The notes: a model not told the origin generated them from the letters alone. Shown: positions 54,995-64,000, counted from the first letter of the stretch. The stretch: 64,000 nucleotides of DNA from Stenotrophomonas sp. ZAC14D1_NAIMI4_1 (GCF_003086775.1 NZ_CP026001.1:2754407-2818406); one strand, 5' to 3'. Program-made: numbers and translations.

Positions 54995-55738
54995 ATGCGG
55001 CGCTTCGTGCAGGCCTTCGTCGACGCGGAAAGCTTTCCCGCTGACCTGCCCGGCGAAGTATCTGCCGCGTTGGCCGGTGCCGATACGCGCTACAACATCG
55101 GCAAGGACGGCCACGCATGGGTCTGGGCCGCCGGGGCATCCGATGCAGCCGCGGGCACCGTCGTTGCGGACATGCAGTGGGGCCTGGTGCCGCGCTGGTC
55201 GAAGCAGCCGTCCACGCCCTACACCACGGTTACCGCGCGGCTGGAACGCGCGCCACGCAGCCGCATCTTCGCCGATGCCTGGAACAAGCGCCGCTGCATC
55301 GTGCCGATGACCGGCTACTTCAAATGGGACCGGCAGCGACGGCCGCCCTGGCCGATGTTCGTCCAGCGCCAGGATGGCGTAGCGCTGCTGGCGGCGGGGC
55401 TGTGGGAGCACTGGCAGGATGACGCGGGCCAGCAGCGCGATACGTTTTCGATCCTGACCGATGGCAACCCTGCCATCCCTGCCCCGTTGTCGCCCGATGG
55501 CCCGGTGTTCCTCGAGCCCGCCGCGGCTGCGGCCTGGCTCGGCGGCACCCTGGCTACGCCGGCACAACTGCGGCGGCGCGCCCATACCGCTGCACTGGAA
55601 GCCACGTACGTCGGCCTCGGCATCCGCGACCCGCGTCGCGATGACTACACGCTGCTCGAACCCGTCGACCCGGATGGGCTGCAGGCCGATGACGTGCCGG
55701 CCGACTGGGATGGGGACGCGCTGGACGACGACACGTGA
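54995..55738 (+). CDS. Degenerate SRAP-domain protein lacking catalytic residues
   Basis: 247 residues that align along the SRAP fold: WGLVPRWSK, TARLERAPRSRIFADAW, RRCIVPMTGYFKW and later VFLEPAAAAAWL. The crosslinking residues are gone: position 2 is Arg (MRRF), not Cys; the Asn of NAR is Thr80; the Glu of YEW is Lys110; and the His site reads LSPDGP. The fold core is intact with no frameshift, so it may be a pseudoenzyme that binds single-stranded DNA or regulates the active SRAP at 13599. Alternatively it is decaying. Confidence 0.8.
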   Translation: MRRFVQAFVDAESFPADLPGEVSAALAGADTRYNIGKDGHAWVWAAGASDAAAGTVVADMQWGLVPRWSKQPSTPYTTVTARLERAPRSRIFADAWNKRRCIVPMTGYFKWDRQRRPPWPMFVQRQDGVALLAAGLWEHWQDDAGQQRDTFSILTDGNPAIPAPLSPDGPVFLEPAAAAAWLGGTLATPAQLRRRAHTAALEATYVGLGIRDPRRDDYTLLEPVDPDGLQADDVPADWDGDALDDDT

Positions 55739-55886
55739 GCGAGGGGGAGCTGTCTGGCTGCAAAGGCATCCAGCCCCTTCGCTGAACCGCAAAAAACACA
55801 TGGCGTGGATGTGGCTTCCTGCACAGTGCAGGCCATGCATCACCGCCCTGCCCCCCCGCCATGATGCCGTTGCCTTGCAGGCCGGA

Positions 55887-56102
55887 ATGCTGGGCAGCGT
55901 GCTGGGCGTGGGCCTGTTCAAGGCACTGGCGCTGTCGGGCGTGGTGTCCGGCTCGTTGATGGGTATGGGGCTGTGGCTGCTGGCGTGCGTGCTGCTCGGC
56001 GCCTGGGCGCTGGCCGCTGGATTGGCCTGCCTGGCCCTCAGCCGGCGGGTTTTCGTGCTGATGCTCGCCCTGTCGGCCGTGTTCGTACTCTGCATCGCCT
56101 GA
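55887..56102 (+). CDS. Small membrane protein, tentative
   Basis: 71 residues, almost wholly hydrophobic with two predicted helices (about 3-35 and 40-70). Starts [18 protein letters not shown]. Only a weak ribosome site (CCGGA) lies upstream, so start and reality are uncertain. Confidence 0.45.
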   Translation: MLGSVLGVGLFKALALSGVVSGSLMGMGLWLLACVLLGAWALAAGLACLALSRRVFVLMLALSAVFVLCIA

Positions 56103-56247
56103 CCTGCAGGCACCTCCGAAAAAAATCCTGTCCCCGGCGCTAAAGCTTCAGCCTGCGCCGCCGCTATCGTTGTACTGCTTGCCGGGACTCTTTCCTGTGC
56201 AGACACGCCCGGCAGTCGGGCCTACAACGACTACCGGATTTCACAAA

Positions 56248-58368
56248 ATGAACACGCTGCGCCGCTTCAAGGTTGGCACCCGCCTCACTGCGGGCTTTTC
56301 CATCCTGCTTCTCCTGATCGCCACCATTCTTGCGATCGCCCTGCACAGCAATCACCAGCAGCGGCAACAGTTCGACAACGCCGTGAACGTCCGCGTCACC
56401 CGCATGGGCGAGCTGTACGACATGCTCATCATCAACAAGGAACTGCTGCTCCTGCGCCGCGACATGCTGATCAAGCGCGGCCAGGGCCTGGGCGAAGACA
56501 TTGCCAGGGCGCATGCGATGTCGGAGCGCTACGACCAGATCTGGACCCACTTCACCGAGCGCCCGGCCACCAGCCCGCTGGCCGAAACGATGCGCGCCAA
56601 GGTTGCCCAGAAGCAGCAGGCCACCGTTGCACTCAACCGCGACCTCGATGCGGCGATGCTGGCCGGCGATTTCGATGCGGCCAGCACGCAGCTGCTGACC
56701 CGTGCCGGCCCGGCTGCCGCCGATTGGAACGCCGCGCTGGCCGAGTTCGCCGAACTTCAGCAGACCCTGGTCGACGAAGCCGCCAAGGAGATGCAGGCAC
56801 TGGCCGCACGCACGACCGCGCTGCTCAGCCTGTTCGGCATGCTCAGCCTGGGCCTGGGCATCGTCGCCGCATGGCTGATCTCGCGCAGCCTGACCCGCCC
56901 ACTGGCGCAGGTGCAGGCGTCGATCAGTGCGGTGACCCGCGGCGATCTCAGCATCCGCCACCAGGACGACAGCCCCGACGAAGTGGGCCAGATGCTGCGC
57001 GCCACCGACGGCATGGTCGGCCTGCTGCAGCGCTTCTCGCAGCAGACCCAGCTGATGATCGGCAAGCATGCCGCCGAGGACATCAGCCACCGCATGCCGG
57101 TGGATTTCCCCGGCGTCTACGGCGAGCTGGCGCAGGGCATGAACACCATGGTCTTCGAGCACCTGGACGCGATCGTCGACGCCATCGAGGTACTGAACCA
57201 GTATGCCCAGGGCGACCTCAGCCGCGACGCACGGCGCCTGCCGGGCAGCCGCGCGATGCTGCACGAATCGATGGATGCCGCCAAGGCCAGCCTGCACGCG
57301 ATCAACCAGGACATCCAGCGCCTGGCATCGGCCGCCGCAGCCGGTGACTTCAGCGCGCGTGGTGATGCCACCGCCTACCGCCACGATTTCCGCCGCATGA
57401 TCGAAGACCTCAACCGTCTGATGGCCACCGCTGACGGCAGCCTCGGTGCGTTGTCGAAAGTGCTGGGTGCGATGGCCGAGGGCGACCTGACCCGCCGCAT
57501 CGACGGCGATTTCCAGGGCGTGTTTGCCGCCATGCAGCGCGACACCAACCGCACGGCGGAAAACCTCGCCGGCATCATCCGCCGCATCCAGCAGGCCTCC
57601 GGTTCGATCGCCAGCGCGTCCGATGAGATTGCCGCAGGCAACGCCGACCTCTCGCGGCGTACCGAAAGCCAGGCCGCGAACCTGGAGGAAACCGCTGCAT
57701 CGATGGAAGAGCTGACCTCCACCGTCCGCCAGAACGCCGAGCATGCACAGCAGGCCGATGCGGCTTCGCGCAGTGCCGGCGAGGCCCTGCAGCAGACCGC
57801 GCACGCGGTGCAGGACGTAGTGCGCGTGATGGGCCAGATCAACGCTTCTTCGCTGCGTATCGGCGAAATGGTCAGCCTGATCGACGGCATCGCGTTCCAG
57901 ACCAACATCCTGGCCCTCAATGCAGCGGTCGAGGCGGCCCGCGCGGGCGAACAGGGCCGCGGCTTCGCCGTGGTCGCCAGCGAAGTGCGCACCCTGGCCC
58001 AGCGCGCGGCGGCCTCGGCCAAGGACATCAAGGCATTGATCGATGAATCCACTGGCAGCGTGGAAGCGGGCATCACCATCGCCCGCCAGACCGAGGCCGC
58101 CATCGGTCAGCTGACCGCTGCCGCGGGCCAGACCGGGCACCTGGTGCAGCAGATCGCCCAGGCCAGCGTCGAGCAGGCGGCTGGCATCGAACAGGTCAAC
58201 CAGACCATCGCGCAGATGGACGAGGCCACCCAGCAGAATGCCGCGCTGGTCGAGGAAGCCAGTGCAGCCGCGCGCGCAATGGCCGGACAGGCAGCGGAAC
58301 TGGACCAGGCCGCCGCCGTGTTCCGCGTCTCGGGCCAAGCAGCCACTGCACTCCGGCGCGCGGCCTGA
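56248..58368 (+). CDS. Transmembrane methyl-accepting chemotaxis protein
   Basis: 706 residues. Helix 1 (~14-35), a four-helix-bundle-like periplasmic sensor (~36-190), helix 2 (~193-215), then several HAMP-like repeats: one after the helix, others around [18 protein letters not shown], and [15 protein letters not shown]. The MCP hairpin tip is [20 protein letters not shown]. Multiple HAMP units resemble poly-HAMP receptors. No PAS or CheR pentapeptide. Ligand unknown. It starts a run of sensory genes up to 62081. Confidence 0.9.
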   Translation: MNTLRRFKVGTRLTAGFSILLLLIATILAIALHSNHQQRQQFDNAVNVRVTRMGELYDMLIINKELLLLRRDMLIKRGQGLGEDIARAHAMSERYDQIWTHFTERPATSPLAETMRAKVAQKQQATVALNRDLDAAMLAGDFDAASTQLLTRAGPAAADWNAALAEFAELQQTLVDEAAKEMQALAARTTALLSLFGMLSLGLGIVAAWLISRSLTRPLAQVQASISAVTRGDLSIRHQDDSPDEVGQMLRATDGMVGLLQRFSQQTQLMIGKHAAEDISHRMPVDFPGVYGELAQGMNTMVFEHLDAIVDAIEVLNQYAQGDLSRDARRLPGSRAMLHESMDAAKASLHAINQDIQRLASAAAAGDFSARGDATAYRHDFRRMIEDLNRLMATADGSLGALSKVLGAMAEGDLTRRIDGDFQGVFAAMQRDTNRTAENLAGIIRRIQQASGSIASASDEIAAGNADLSRRTESQAANLEETAASMEELTSTVRQNAEHAQQADAASRSAGEALQQTAHAVQDVVRVMGQINASSLRIGEMVSLIDGIAFQTNILALNAAVEAARAGEQGRGFAVVASEVRTLAQRAAASAKDIKALIDESTGSVEAGITIARQTEAAIGQLTAAAGQTGHLVQQIAQASVEQAAGIEQVNQTIAQMDEATQQNAALVEEASAAARAMAGQAAELDQAAAVFRVSGQAATALRRAA

Positions 58369-58378
58369 TCGGCAGGGA

Positions 58379-58409
58379 CCGATGCGGGCACTCACACTGC
58401 CCGCATCGG
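58379..58409 (+). terminator. Terminator after the chemoreceptor gene
   Basis: A perfect 12-bp stem (CCGATGCGGGCA with 58398-58409) with a 7-nt loop CTCACAC. It lies 10 bp after the stop. Confidence 0.7.
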
Positions 58410-58557
58410 CCCCGCACTACCATCACGGTGCAGGCCTGAAGCATTCAGCAGGCAGCGGCCTGCCCCCCTTCCCCCGATCCCTGGCGCGCGACATTGTGGT
58501 TGCGCTGCCGCGGTCGTTCCGCCTGTGCAGCCTCCTGTACGTTCTGATGTGGTCCTG

Positions 58558-60321
58558 ATGCCCTCCCCCGAACAAGAACGCCTTTCCACCCTGGCCGGCC
58601 TCAATGCGCTCGGCGACGTCTCCGGCGCCGCCCTCGACAGCCTCACCGAGCTCGCCACCCACGCCTTCAACGTGCCCGTTGCGTTCGTTTCGCTGCTGGA
58701 GGTCGATCGCCAGCGGCTGGTCTCGCGCAAGGGGCTGGACGTCACCCAGACGCATATCCGCGATTCGATCTGCGCCTCTGCCATCGGCATCGCCGAGACG
58801 CTGGTCATCGATGACCTGCGCGCGCACCCGCGCCACGCCAGCAATCCGCTGGTGACCGGCGATGCGCAGCTTCGCTTCTATGCAGGCACGCCCCTGGTTG
58901 CCCGCAACGGCGTGGCCATCGGTGCGTTCTGCATCATGGACGACGCGCCCCGGCAGTTTTCCGAAGCGCAGCGTCGCCAGCTGCAGACCCTGGCCAGTGC
59001 GGCGATGAACGAACTCGAGCTGCGCGCCCTGACCGGCCGCCGCGATCCGGTCAGCGGCCTGCCCGACCGCCATCAGTTCGCGCTGGACTTCGACGCCCAC
59101 GCCGCGCGTGAGCCGGACACCTTCGTGCATGCGGTGCTGATCGACGTCTTCGATGCCACCACCGCTACCGAGGCCGGCCAGGTACTGGGCATGGCGCCAC
59201 TGGAAACACTGATCCGCCGCATCGGCGTGCGCCTGCGGGTGGCGCTGGACGGCATGGCCGAGGTTTATCACGTAGGTGTGGCGCGGTTTGCCTTCGTGGT
59301 CGAGCTGTCATCGTCGAAGGCCGTGGAAGACCTGGTGGCCGAGCTGCAGGATCGGCTGACCCGGCCCATGATGGCCGCGCAGGTGCCGATGTCGCCTTCG
59401 TTCCATGCCGGCATCTGTGGCGTCACCCTGGGCCAGCACACGGCAGACGAGGCCATCCGCCGCATGCTGGTGGGGCTGAACGCCGCCATCAACAGCCGCG
59501 CGCCGTTCCGCTGGTATTCCGAAACGCGCGATGCGCGCACGCGGCGTGGCTATCGGTTGGCCACCGATGCACGCGAAGCGCTGCAGGAAAAGCAGTTCCA
59601 CCTGGTCTACCAGCCGCGCTTCCGCGCCTCAGACCTTGAACCAGTGGCTGCCGAGGTGTTGATCCGCTGGAACCACCCGCAACTGGGTGCTGTCAGCCCG
59701 GCCGAGTTCATCCCGGTGTTCGAACGCACGGCGGTCATGCAGGGCATCACCCGCTGGGTGATCGACCAGGCGCTGGACCAGTGCGTTGCCTGGCGCGCGG
59801 CGGGCATCACGCTGACCCTTTCGATCAACTACTCGGCGCGCGACATGGGCGAGGAAGATGCGGCGCTGCGACTGATCCGCGCGATCGAACAGAAAGGGCT
59901 GTCCTGCGCGGACATCGAAGTGGAGATCACCGAGAGCCAGTGGCTGCGCGTGGACTCCCCCGCCGGCCAGCAGCTGCGGCAGATGGCGGCAGCGGGGCTG
60001 CGCATCGCCGTGGATGACTTTGGTAGCGGCTACAGCAACTTCGGCTACCTCACCGAGCTGCCGATCAGCACGCTCAAGCTGGACAAGACCGTGATCGACC
60101 GCCTTTGCCTGGACCCGCGTGCCGCGCTGAAGGTGGAAGCGATCATCGGCCTGGCCCAGCGCCTGGGCTATGCCGCGGTGGCCGAAGGCGTGGAAAGCGC
60201 CGAGCAGGTCGCGCGGCTGCAGGCACTGGGCTGCGATGAAATCCAGGGCTTTGCCCTGGCCCGACCGATGACGGCTGAAGCGTTCAGCGAACGATTCCGC
60301 GGCGCGTCCGCCCAGGCGTAG
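58558..60321 (+). CDS. GAF-GGDEF(degenerate)-EAL protein, probable cyclic-di-GMP phosphodiesterase
   Basis: 587 residues. A GAF domain (about 20-150; ICASAIGIAETLVIDDLRAHP) is followed by a GGDEF-like domain that lacks the GGDEF signature (HVGVARFAFVVE stands in its place) and an EAL domain (~345-580). EAL catalytic residues look kept though the motif reads EVL (AEVLIRWNHP): SINYS, EITES, VDDFGSGYS, LKLDK, AVAEGVES and IQGFALARP. It should hydrolyse c-di-GMP. The TAG stop lies inside a GTAG repeat. Confidence 0.87.
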   Translation: MPSPEQERLSTLAGLNALGDVSGAALDSLTELATHAFNVPVAFVSLLEVDRQRLVSRKGLDVTQTHIRDSICASAIGIAETLVIDDLRAHPRHASNPLVTGDAQLRFYAGTPLVARNGVAIGAFCIMDDAPRQFSEAQRRQLQTLASAAMNELELRALTGRRDPVSGLPDRHQFALDFDAHAAREPDTFVHAVLIDVFDATTATEAGQVLGMAPLETLIRRIGVRLRVALDGMAEVYHVGVARFAFVVELSSSKAVEDLVAELQDRLTRPMMAAQVPMSPSFHAGICGVTLGQHTADEAIRRMLVGLNAAINSRAPFRWYSETRDARTRRGYRLATDAREALQEKQFHLVYQPRFRASDLEPVAAEVLIRWNHPQLGAVSPAEFIPVFERTAVMQGITRWVIDQALDQCVAWRAAGITLTLSINYSARDMGEEDAALRLIRAIEQKGLSCADIEVEITESQWLRVDSPAGQQLRQMAAAGLRIAVDDFGSGYSNFGYLTELPISTLKLDKTVIDRLCLDPRAALKVEAIIGLAQRLGYAAVAEGVESAEQVARLQALGCDEIQGFALARPMTAEAFSERFRGASAQA

Positions 60322-60340
60322 AGTCGAGCTTGCTCGACTG
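60318..60340 (+). repeat. SMAG/REP palindrome supplying the EAL-gene stop codon
   Basis: GTAG at 60318-60321 and the stem AGTCGAGC/GCTCGACT. The TAG stop of the upstream gene is 60319-60321, within the repeat head. Confidence 0.85.
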
Positions 60341-60353
60341 TCTCTGCTCGCGG

Positions 60354-60770
60354 TTACGCGGCGCGTGCGGCCAGCAGTTCAGCCACGCCGACACCCTCCA
60401 GCGAGCCGCAGCGCTCCAGCACGCCACCGGTGTACTGCGGTCGCAGCAGCGGCAACGCTTCCTCCAGCGCCACGACATCGCCAAACGCGAAGCACAGCGC
60501 GGTATCGGCCGACACCTGCTGCAGTTCCTGATGGAAGCGGATGGGGCACTCGAAGGCGCTGCCCAGCACCACCACCTTCACCTGCCCGGCGCGCTCGAAC
60601 AGCGCATCCAGCATCTGCTCGCCGGCCATGTCGAACACCGGCCGGCCCAGTTCGATGCCGGTCACGCAGCAGCCCACAAAAATCTCCTTGCCGCCAAACC
60701 GGGTGCGCAGCACACGCGCATCGGCCGGGTGGGAAGCGGAGAAGGTCTGGAGGAGCGTACTGCTGATCAC
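60354..60770 (-). CDS. Unknown 138-residue protein
   Basis: Starts with GTG at 60770 (AAGG 8 bp upstream); VISSTLLQTFSASHP. Contains GKEIFVGCCVTGIELGRPVFD, a Rossmann-like start, and VVVLGSAFECPIRF. No motif assigned. It is divergent from the GAF kinase, across 117 bp, and might be co-regulated with it. The longer possible start (61118) would overlap that kinase gene. Confidence 0.55.
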   Translation of the reverse strand: MISSTLLQTFSASHPADARVLRTRFGGKEIFVGCCVTGIELGRPVFDMAGEQMLDALFERAGQVKVVVLGSAFECPIRFHQELQQVSADTALCFAFGDVVALEEALPLLRPQYTGGVLERCGSLEGVGVAELLAARAA

Positions 60771-60887
60771 GGCATGCCTTGCGGTTCGGGAAGGGCGTGA
60801 AGTGTGTCGATGCGGCCGCGAAGGTGTGATGAAACTCCGGTAGTGCTCGCTATACTGGCCGCATACCGCAGTCTGTCCGGAACCCCC

Positions 60888-62081
60888 ATGCCTACCCGAA
60901 TCGATTTCCGGCCATCGCTGGACCTGGCATGCGCGTTGACCGGCATGCGCGTGGCACTGGTGGCTGAAGTAACCGACACCTCGGCACGCTCCATCCAGAG
61001 TATCGACAGCGCCGGCCTGGGCATTTCCAGCGGCATGCTCCTCGATGTGAACAAGACCTTCTGCAAGGAAGTCCGCGCGTCGCGCTCCCCGGTGTGGTTT
61101 GCCGATGCGTTGAGCCACCCGGACTACCAGTGCAGCCCCATCCCGGGCATGTACGGCTTCCGCAGCTTCCTCTCGGTGCCGCTGGTGCTGGACGACGGCT
61201 CCATTTTCGGCACGCTGTGCACGCTGGACCCGGAACCCCGGCCGGTGGATGAGGAACGCGTGCAGTCGCTGAACTCTTTGGCGTTACTGGTGGCGGCGCA
61301 GATCGATGCCATCCTCAGCCACGATGCCGACAGCCGCACCATCGATGGGCTGAAGGCGCAGGGCGATTCGGTCGGCCGCCAACTGGCCGAGTTCGAGCAG
61401 TCCAATGCCGAACTGCACCGGGTGGCCAAGCAGCGCGAGGAATTCATCGGTGTGCTGGCGCACGATCTGCGCAACCCTGTGCAGGCCATCCGCGCCGGTG
61501 TCGACCTGCTGTCGCTGGGCGCGTTGTCCGATTCGCAGCAGAAGGTGCTTGGCCATATCAACGAGAGTGCCGACCGCATCGCCGAACTGATCGATGTCAC
61601 CCTGGATTTCACACGCGGACGCCTGGGCAGCGGCATCGCACTGAAGCTGGAGCCGTGGTCGGACCTGTCCGGCATCCTGGCCATGGCCTGCCGCGAAGCA
61701 ATGCGCCCCTATCCGCAGCGCACCTGCGAAGTGGACCTGCAGCTGCCGTTGACCTTTCTCTGCGACGCCGCACGGTTGTGCCAACTGCTGGCCAACCTGG
61801 TCATCAACGCCGCCGTGCACGGTACGGCGGACCAGCCGATACGGGTGCATGGCCGAGGCACCGACGACGGCATCGAAATCAGCGTGGCCAACCAGGGCGT
61901 CATTCCGGCGGCGCAACTGGCGCAGGTGTTCGAGCCGTTCGCGCGGCCACAGGAGCGGCGGCTGGATGCCGGGCTCGGGCTGGGCCTGTACATCGCCTCG
62001 CAGATCGCCAAGGCCCACGGCGGCACGCTGAGCGTCACCAGTTCCGATGGCGCCGGCACGGTGCTTACGCTGCGGATCTGA
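60888..62081 (+). CDS. GAF-domain sensor histidine kinase
   Basis: 397 residues, cytosolic. A GAF domain (about 10-150; FRSFLSVPLVLDDGSIFGTLC) and a coiled linker lead to the H-box VLAHDLRNPVQAIRAGVDLL (phospho-His near residue 195), an N-box-like NLVINAAVHG, and GLGLGLYIA. The N-box Asn is present. No partner response regulator lies alongside; the lone receiver protein at 14571 is one candidate (speculative). TATACT at 60851-60856 may be its -10. Its end overlaps the convergent monooxygenase gene by 17 bp. Confidence 0.87.
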   Translation: MPTRIDFRPSLDLACALTGMRVALVAEVTDTSARSIQSIDSAGLGISSGMLLDVNKTFCKEVRASRSPVWFADALSHPDYQCSPIPGMYGFRSFLSVPLVLDDGSIFGTLCTLDPEPRPVDEERVQSLNSLALLVAAQIDAILSHDADSRTIDGLKAQGDSVGRQLAEFEQSNAELHRVAKQREEFIGVLAHDLRNPVQAIRAGVDLLSLGALSDSQQKVLGHINESADRIAELIDVTLDFTRGRLGSGIALKLEPWSDLSGILAMACREAMRPYPQRTCEVDLQLPLTFLCDAARLCQLLANLVINAAVHGTADQPIRVHGRGTDDGIEISVANQGVIPAAQLAQVFEPFARPQERRLDAGLGLGLYIASQIAKAHGGTLSVTSSDGAGTVLTLRI

Positions 62082-63588
62082 ACCAGCGCGACGCCGCCTC
62101 ACGCACGTCGCCTGCCGCTTCACCGGTGTCGGCCGCCCAGGCGACGATGCCATCGGGCCGTACCAGCAGCGCCGCCAGTCCCATGCCATCTGTGGGCGGG
62201 CGGGTAATGCACTGGACCTGCGGCTGCCACGCATCCAGCACGCCGCACAGCGGCGAACCTGCATCGAAGACCCAGTACACACCGCGTCCCGCGCGAAGCA
62301 GTTCGCCCATGCGCAGCCCATCAGCCGACACGAAATCCGGCGCACTTCGCCCCACCAGCCGATGCGCGCCCCCGAGCTGCAGCTGCTGCGCAACGCCCCA
62401 CACGCGCTCGGCCATGTAGGTCGCGCCCCCGGTGGTATCGAGCAGATCGGCCATCACCGCAGCCAGCGCACGCGAGCCCGCACCCGGCCGCATCAGCGCC
62501 ACCTGCGCGCGCGACCAGTCCAGCACCTGCGCCCCGATCGGGTAGCGCTCGGCGTGGTAACTGTCCAGCAGCGCCTCGCCCGCCTCGCCACGCAGCACGG
62601 CGGCCAGCTTCCAGCCCAGGTTCATCGCATCGCCCAGCCCGAGGTTCAACCCCTGCCCACCCAGCGGCGAATGCACGTGCGCGGCGTCACCGGCCAGCAG
62701 AACGCGCCCGTGGCGATAGCGCTCGGCCTGGCGCGCGGCATCGGTCCAGGTCGTCGCCAGATGCAGTTCGCGCACCCGCACATCGCGGCCTGAAACGCGG
62801 CGCAGCAGGGCCTCTGTAGTGTCACGATCAAGCGGCTGGCGGTGCCCGGCGCCACCATCGAAATCGGCCAGTGCCAGCGTGCCGGGCGGGTTGAAGTTGC
62901 ACATGCCATGGTCGGTGTACTGGCGGCCAGGCGTCAGCACCGAAGGATCCTCCAGCGTGACGCTGAGGGAGTGGCCCGTGAACTCAGGCTCTGTGCCGAC
63001 GAAGGCAACACCGGCGCGCTTGCGCACCGTGCTGCGGCCGCCATCGCAGCCCACCAGCCAGCGGCCAGTGAAGCGTTGCCCGCCTGCATCAACCCGCACA
63101 TGGTCAGCCTGCGGCTGGATGTCTTCCACGGCCGTACTGCGCATGATCCGCACGCCCAGCGACTGCGCGCGCCCGGCCAGCACCGCTTCCAGCGCCGCCA
63201 GCTCCACCGGCATCTGGGTGGCCGCCGGACCAGGCAACCGGTACGGCCAGCGCCCGCTGTCGACGCGGTCCAGCGCGAACGGAATACCGGCGAAGTGCCC
63301 GCCCAGTGGCCGCGCCTGCGCCAACCAGTGCGCGGTGCCCGGCGGCGGCGCCCCCTTGGCGGGCATGCGCACCTGGGTGGCGGCCACCGCCTGCAGCAGG
63401 CCACGGCGGTCCAGCGCCTCCAGCGTGGGCGCGTTGAGGCCGCGCAGGCCGAACGGCAGCCGCTTCAGCGGCGTGTCGGCCACTGCCGCCTGCTCCAGCA
63501 CAAGCACCTGCGCCCCACCCCGGGCCAGCTCGGCCGCCAGAAACAGGCCGACCGGACCGGCGCCGGCGATGACCACGTCGTACTGCAT
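62065..63588 (-). CDS. FAD-dependent aromatic monooxygenase
   Basis: 507 residues with the class A flavoprotein monooxygenase signatures: GAGPVGLFLAAELA (FAD Rossmann), the DG motif GCDGGRSTVR near residue 167, and GDAAHVHSPLGGQGLNLGL. The C-terminal ~120 residues form a thioredoxin-like domain found in phenol/polyketide hydroxylases. Substrate unknown (an aromatic or antibiotic). Divergent from a TetR-type regulator 81 bp away. Confidence 0.88.
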   Translation of the reverse strand: MQYDVVIAGAGPVGLFLAAELARGGAQVLVLEQAAVADTPLKRLPFGLRGLNAPTLEALDRRGLLQAVAATQVRMPAKGAPPPGTAHWLAQARPLGGHFAGIPFALDRVDSGRWPYRLPGPAATQMPVELAALEAVLAGRAQSLGVRIMRSTAVEDIQPQADHVRVDAGGQRFTGRWLVGCDGGRSTVRKRAGVAFVGTEPEFTGHSLSVTLEDPSVLTPGRQYTDHGMCNFNPPGTLALADFDGGAGHRQPLDRDTTEALLRRVSGRDVRVRELHLATTWTDAARQAERYRHGRVLLAGDAAHVHSPLGGQGLNLGLGDAMNLGWKLAAVLRGEAGEALLDSYHAERYPIGAQVLDWSRAQVALMRPGAGSRALAAVMADLLDTTGGATYMAERVWGVAQQLQLGGAHRLVGRSAPDFVSADGLRMGELLRAGRGVYWVFDAGSPLCGVLDAWQPQVQCITRPPTDGMGLAALLVRPDGIVAWAADTGEAAGDVREAASRWFRSAA

Positions 63589-63634
63589 GGAAAACCCCCA
63601 TGAGCACCGGATCGGCGCTCTGTCGCCGCGAATG

Positions 63635-63649
63635 TTACACTCGGTGTAC
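63635..63649. promoter_or_regulatory. Palindromic TetR operator candidate
   Basis: TACAC-TCG-GTGTA (63636-63648), perfect 5-bp arms, centred 60 bp before the monooxygenase and 27 bp before the TetR gene start. Location between divergent regulator and target supports a TetR operator. Confidence 0.6.
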
Positions 63650-63669
63650 GTTTTCGATGTGAACCCGTC

Positions 63670-64000
63670 ATGAGCCCACCTGCTGGCCGCCGCGAGCAAC
63701 GCAAGGCCGAAACCCGGCAAGCCATTTCCGATGTGGCCACGCGCCTGATCATCGAGCGCGGCTTCGAGGCCGTGTCGATGGCCGAGATCGCCGAGGCCGC
63801 CGGGGTATCGCGCAAGACGGTGTTCAACTACTTCGCCAGCAAAGAACACCTGGTCTTCGACCGCGATGAAGAGGCACGGCAGCTGCTGCGTGAGGGCATG
63901 CACGCGCATGCCGGCCTGACCCCGCTGGCCGCCTTCAACACCCTGCTGCGCGAGCTGCTGCACAGTGGCCATCCCCTGCTGCGCATCCACCCCGGCGCCG
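63670..64000 (+). CDS. TetR-family transcriptional regulator (3' end outside window)
   Basis: The first 110 residues are visible; the gene runs off the window. The HTH is at about 25-70 (LIIERGFEAVSMAEIAEAAG, VSRKTVFNYFASKEHLVF), typical TetR. It is divergent from the FAD monooxygenase and likely represses it through the palindrome between them. The ligand would be the enzyme's substrate or a related compound. Confidence 0.88.
   Translation, partial: MSPPAGRREQRKAETRQAISDVATRLIIERGFEAVSMAEIAEAAGVSRKTVFNYFASKEHLVFDRDEEARQLLREGMHAHAGLTPLAAFNTLLRELLHSGHPLLRIHPGA

Overview
The window is high-GC, tightly packed bacterial DNA. Gene content, plus many short GTAG-headed palindromes of the kind described as SMAG/REP elements in Stenotrophomonas maltophilia, points to a Stenotrophomonas chromosome (inference; no 16S or marker search was possible). 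I see no prophage, IS transposase, CRISPR array or plasmid function; most of it reads as core or near-core chromosome.

Layout. 1-6056: tail of an unknown gene, then a Fur-box-headed iron/heme uptake operon (ECF sigma, FecR anti-sigma, STN-type TonB receptor, ChaN-like protein, TonB). 6125-8965: a periplasmic disulfide pair (TlpA-like then DsbG) and a GlxA-type AraC regulator. 9131-12120: MerR-type metal regulator and Cu+-type P1B ATPase, translationally coupled. 12210-13045: three tandem tRNA-Ala(GGC)/tRNA-Glu(TTC) pairs. 13106-20002: acetyltransferases, an HMCES/YedK-type SRAP protein, a lone receiver protein, tRNA-Leu(CAA), a double-PAS chemotaxis receptor and small unknowns. 20078-28593: RND efflux operon and an OmpR-type two-component system which share a near-identical 17-bp upstream box. 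28689-33468: four-PAS GGDEF protein and Tex. 33657-38506: small unknowns, PspC protein, and a pssA-phaE-phaC run (class III PHA synthase). 38858-43915: methyltransferase, MATE pump, DUF2239, NUDIX, DUF1249 and PpsR. 44059-51529: PpsA, MscS channel, old-yellow-enzyme, EcsC-like protein, Orn, TadA, YjaB-type acetyltransferase. 51592-56102: small genes, an HD hydrolase, an MFS pump and a second SRAP protein that has lost its catalytic residues. 56248-64000: chemotaxis receptor, GAF-GGDEF-EAL protein, GAF histidine kinase, and a FAD monooxygenase divergent from a TetR regulator that runs off the end.

The most unusual feature is non-coding. Two long intergenic arrays (about 25955-26539 and 34073-34571) each hold two inverted copies of one structured element. 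Each copy has an outer stem of roughly 22-30 bp whose sequence differs between copies while staying complementary, closing a 52-nt core with two hairpins that carry the same loop. The stems co-vary, so selection appears to act on structure. I do not recognise a named family. Other points worth checking are the shared two-component box, the catalytically dead SRAP protein, a DnaA-box cluster away from dnaA, strong palindromic operators, and GTAG repeats that supply the stop codons of two genes.
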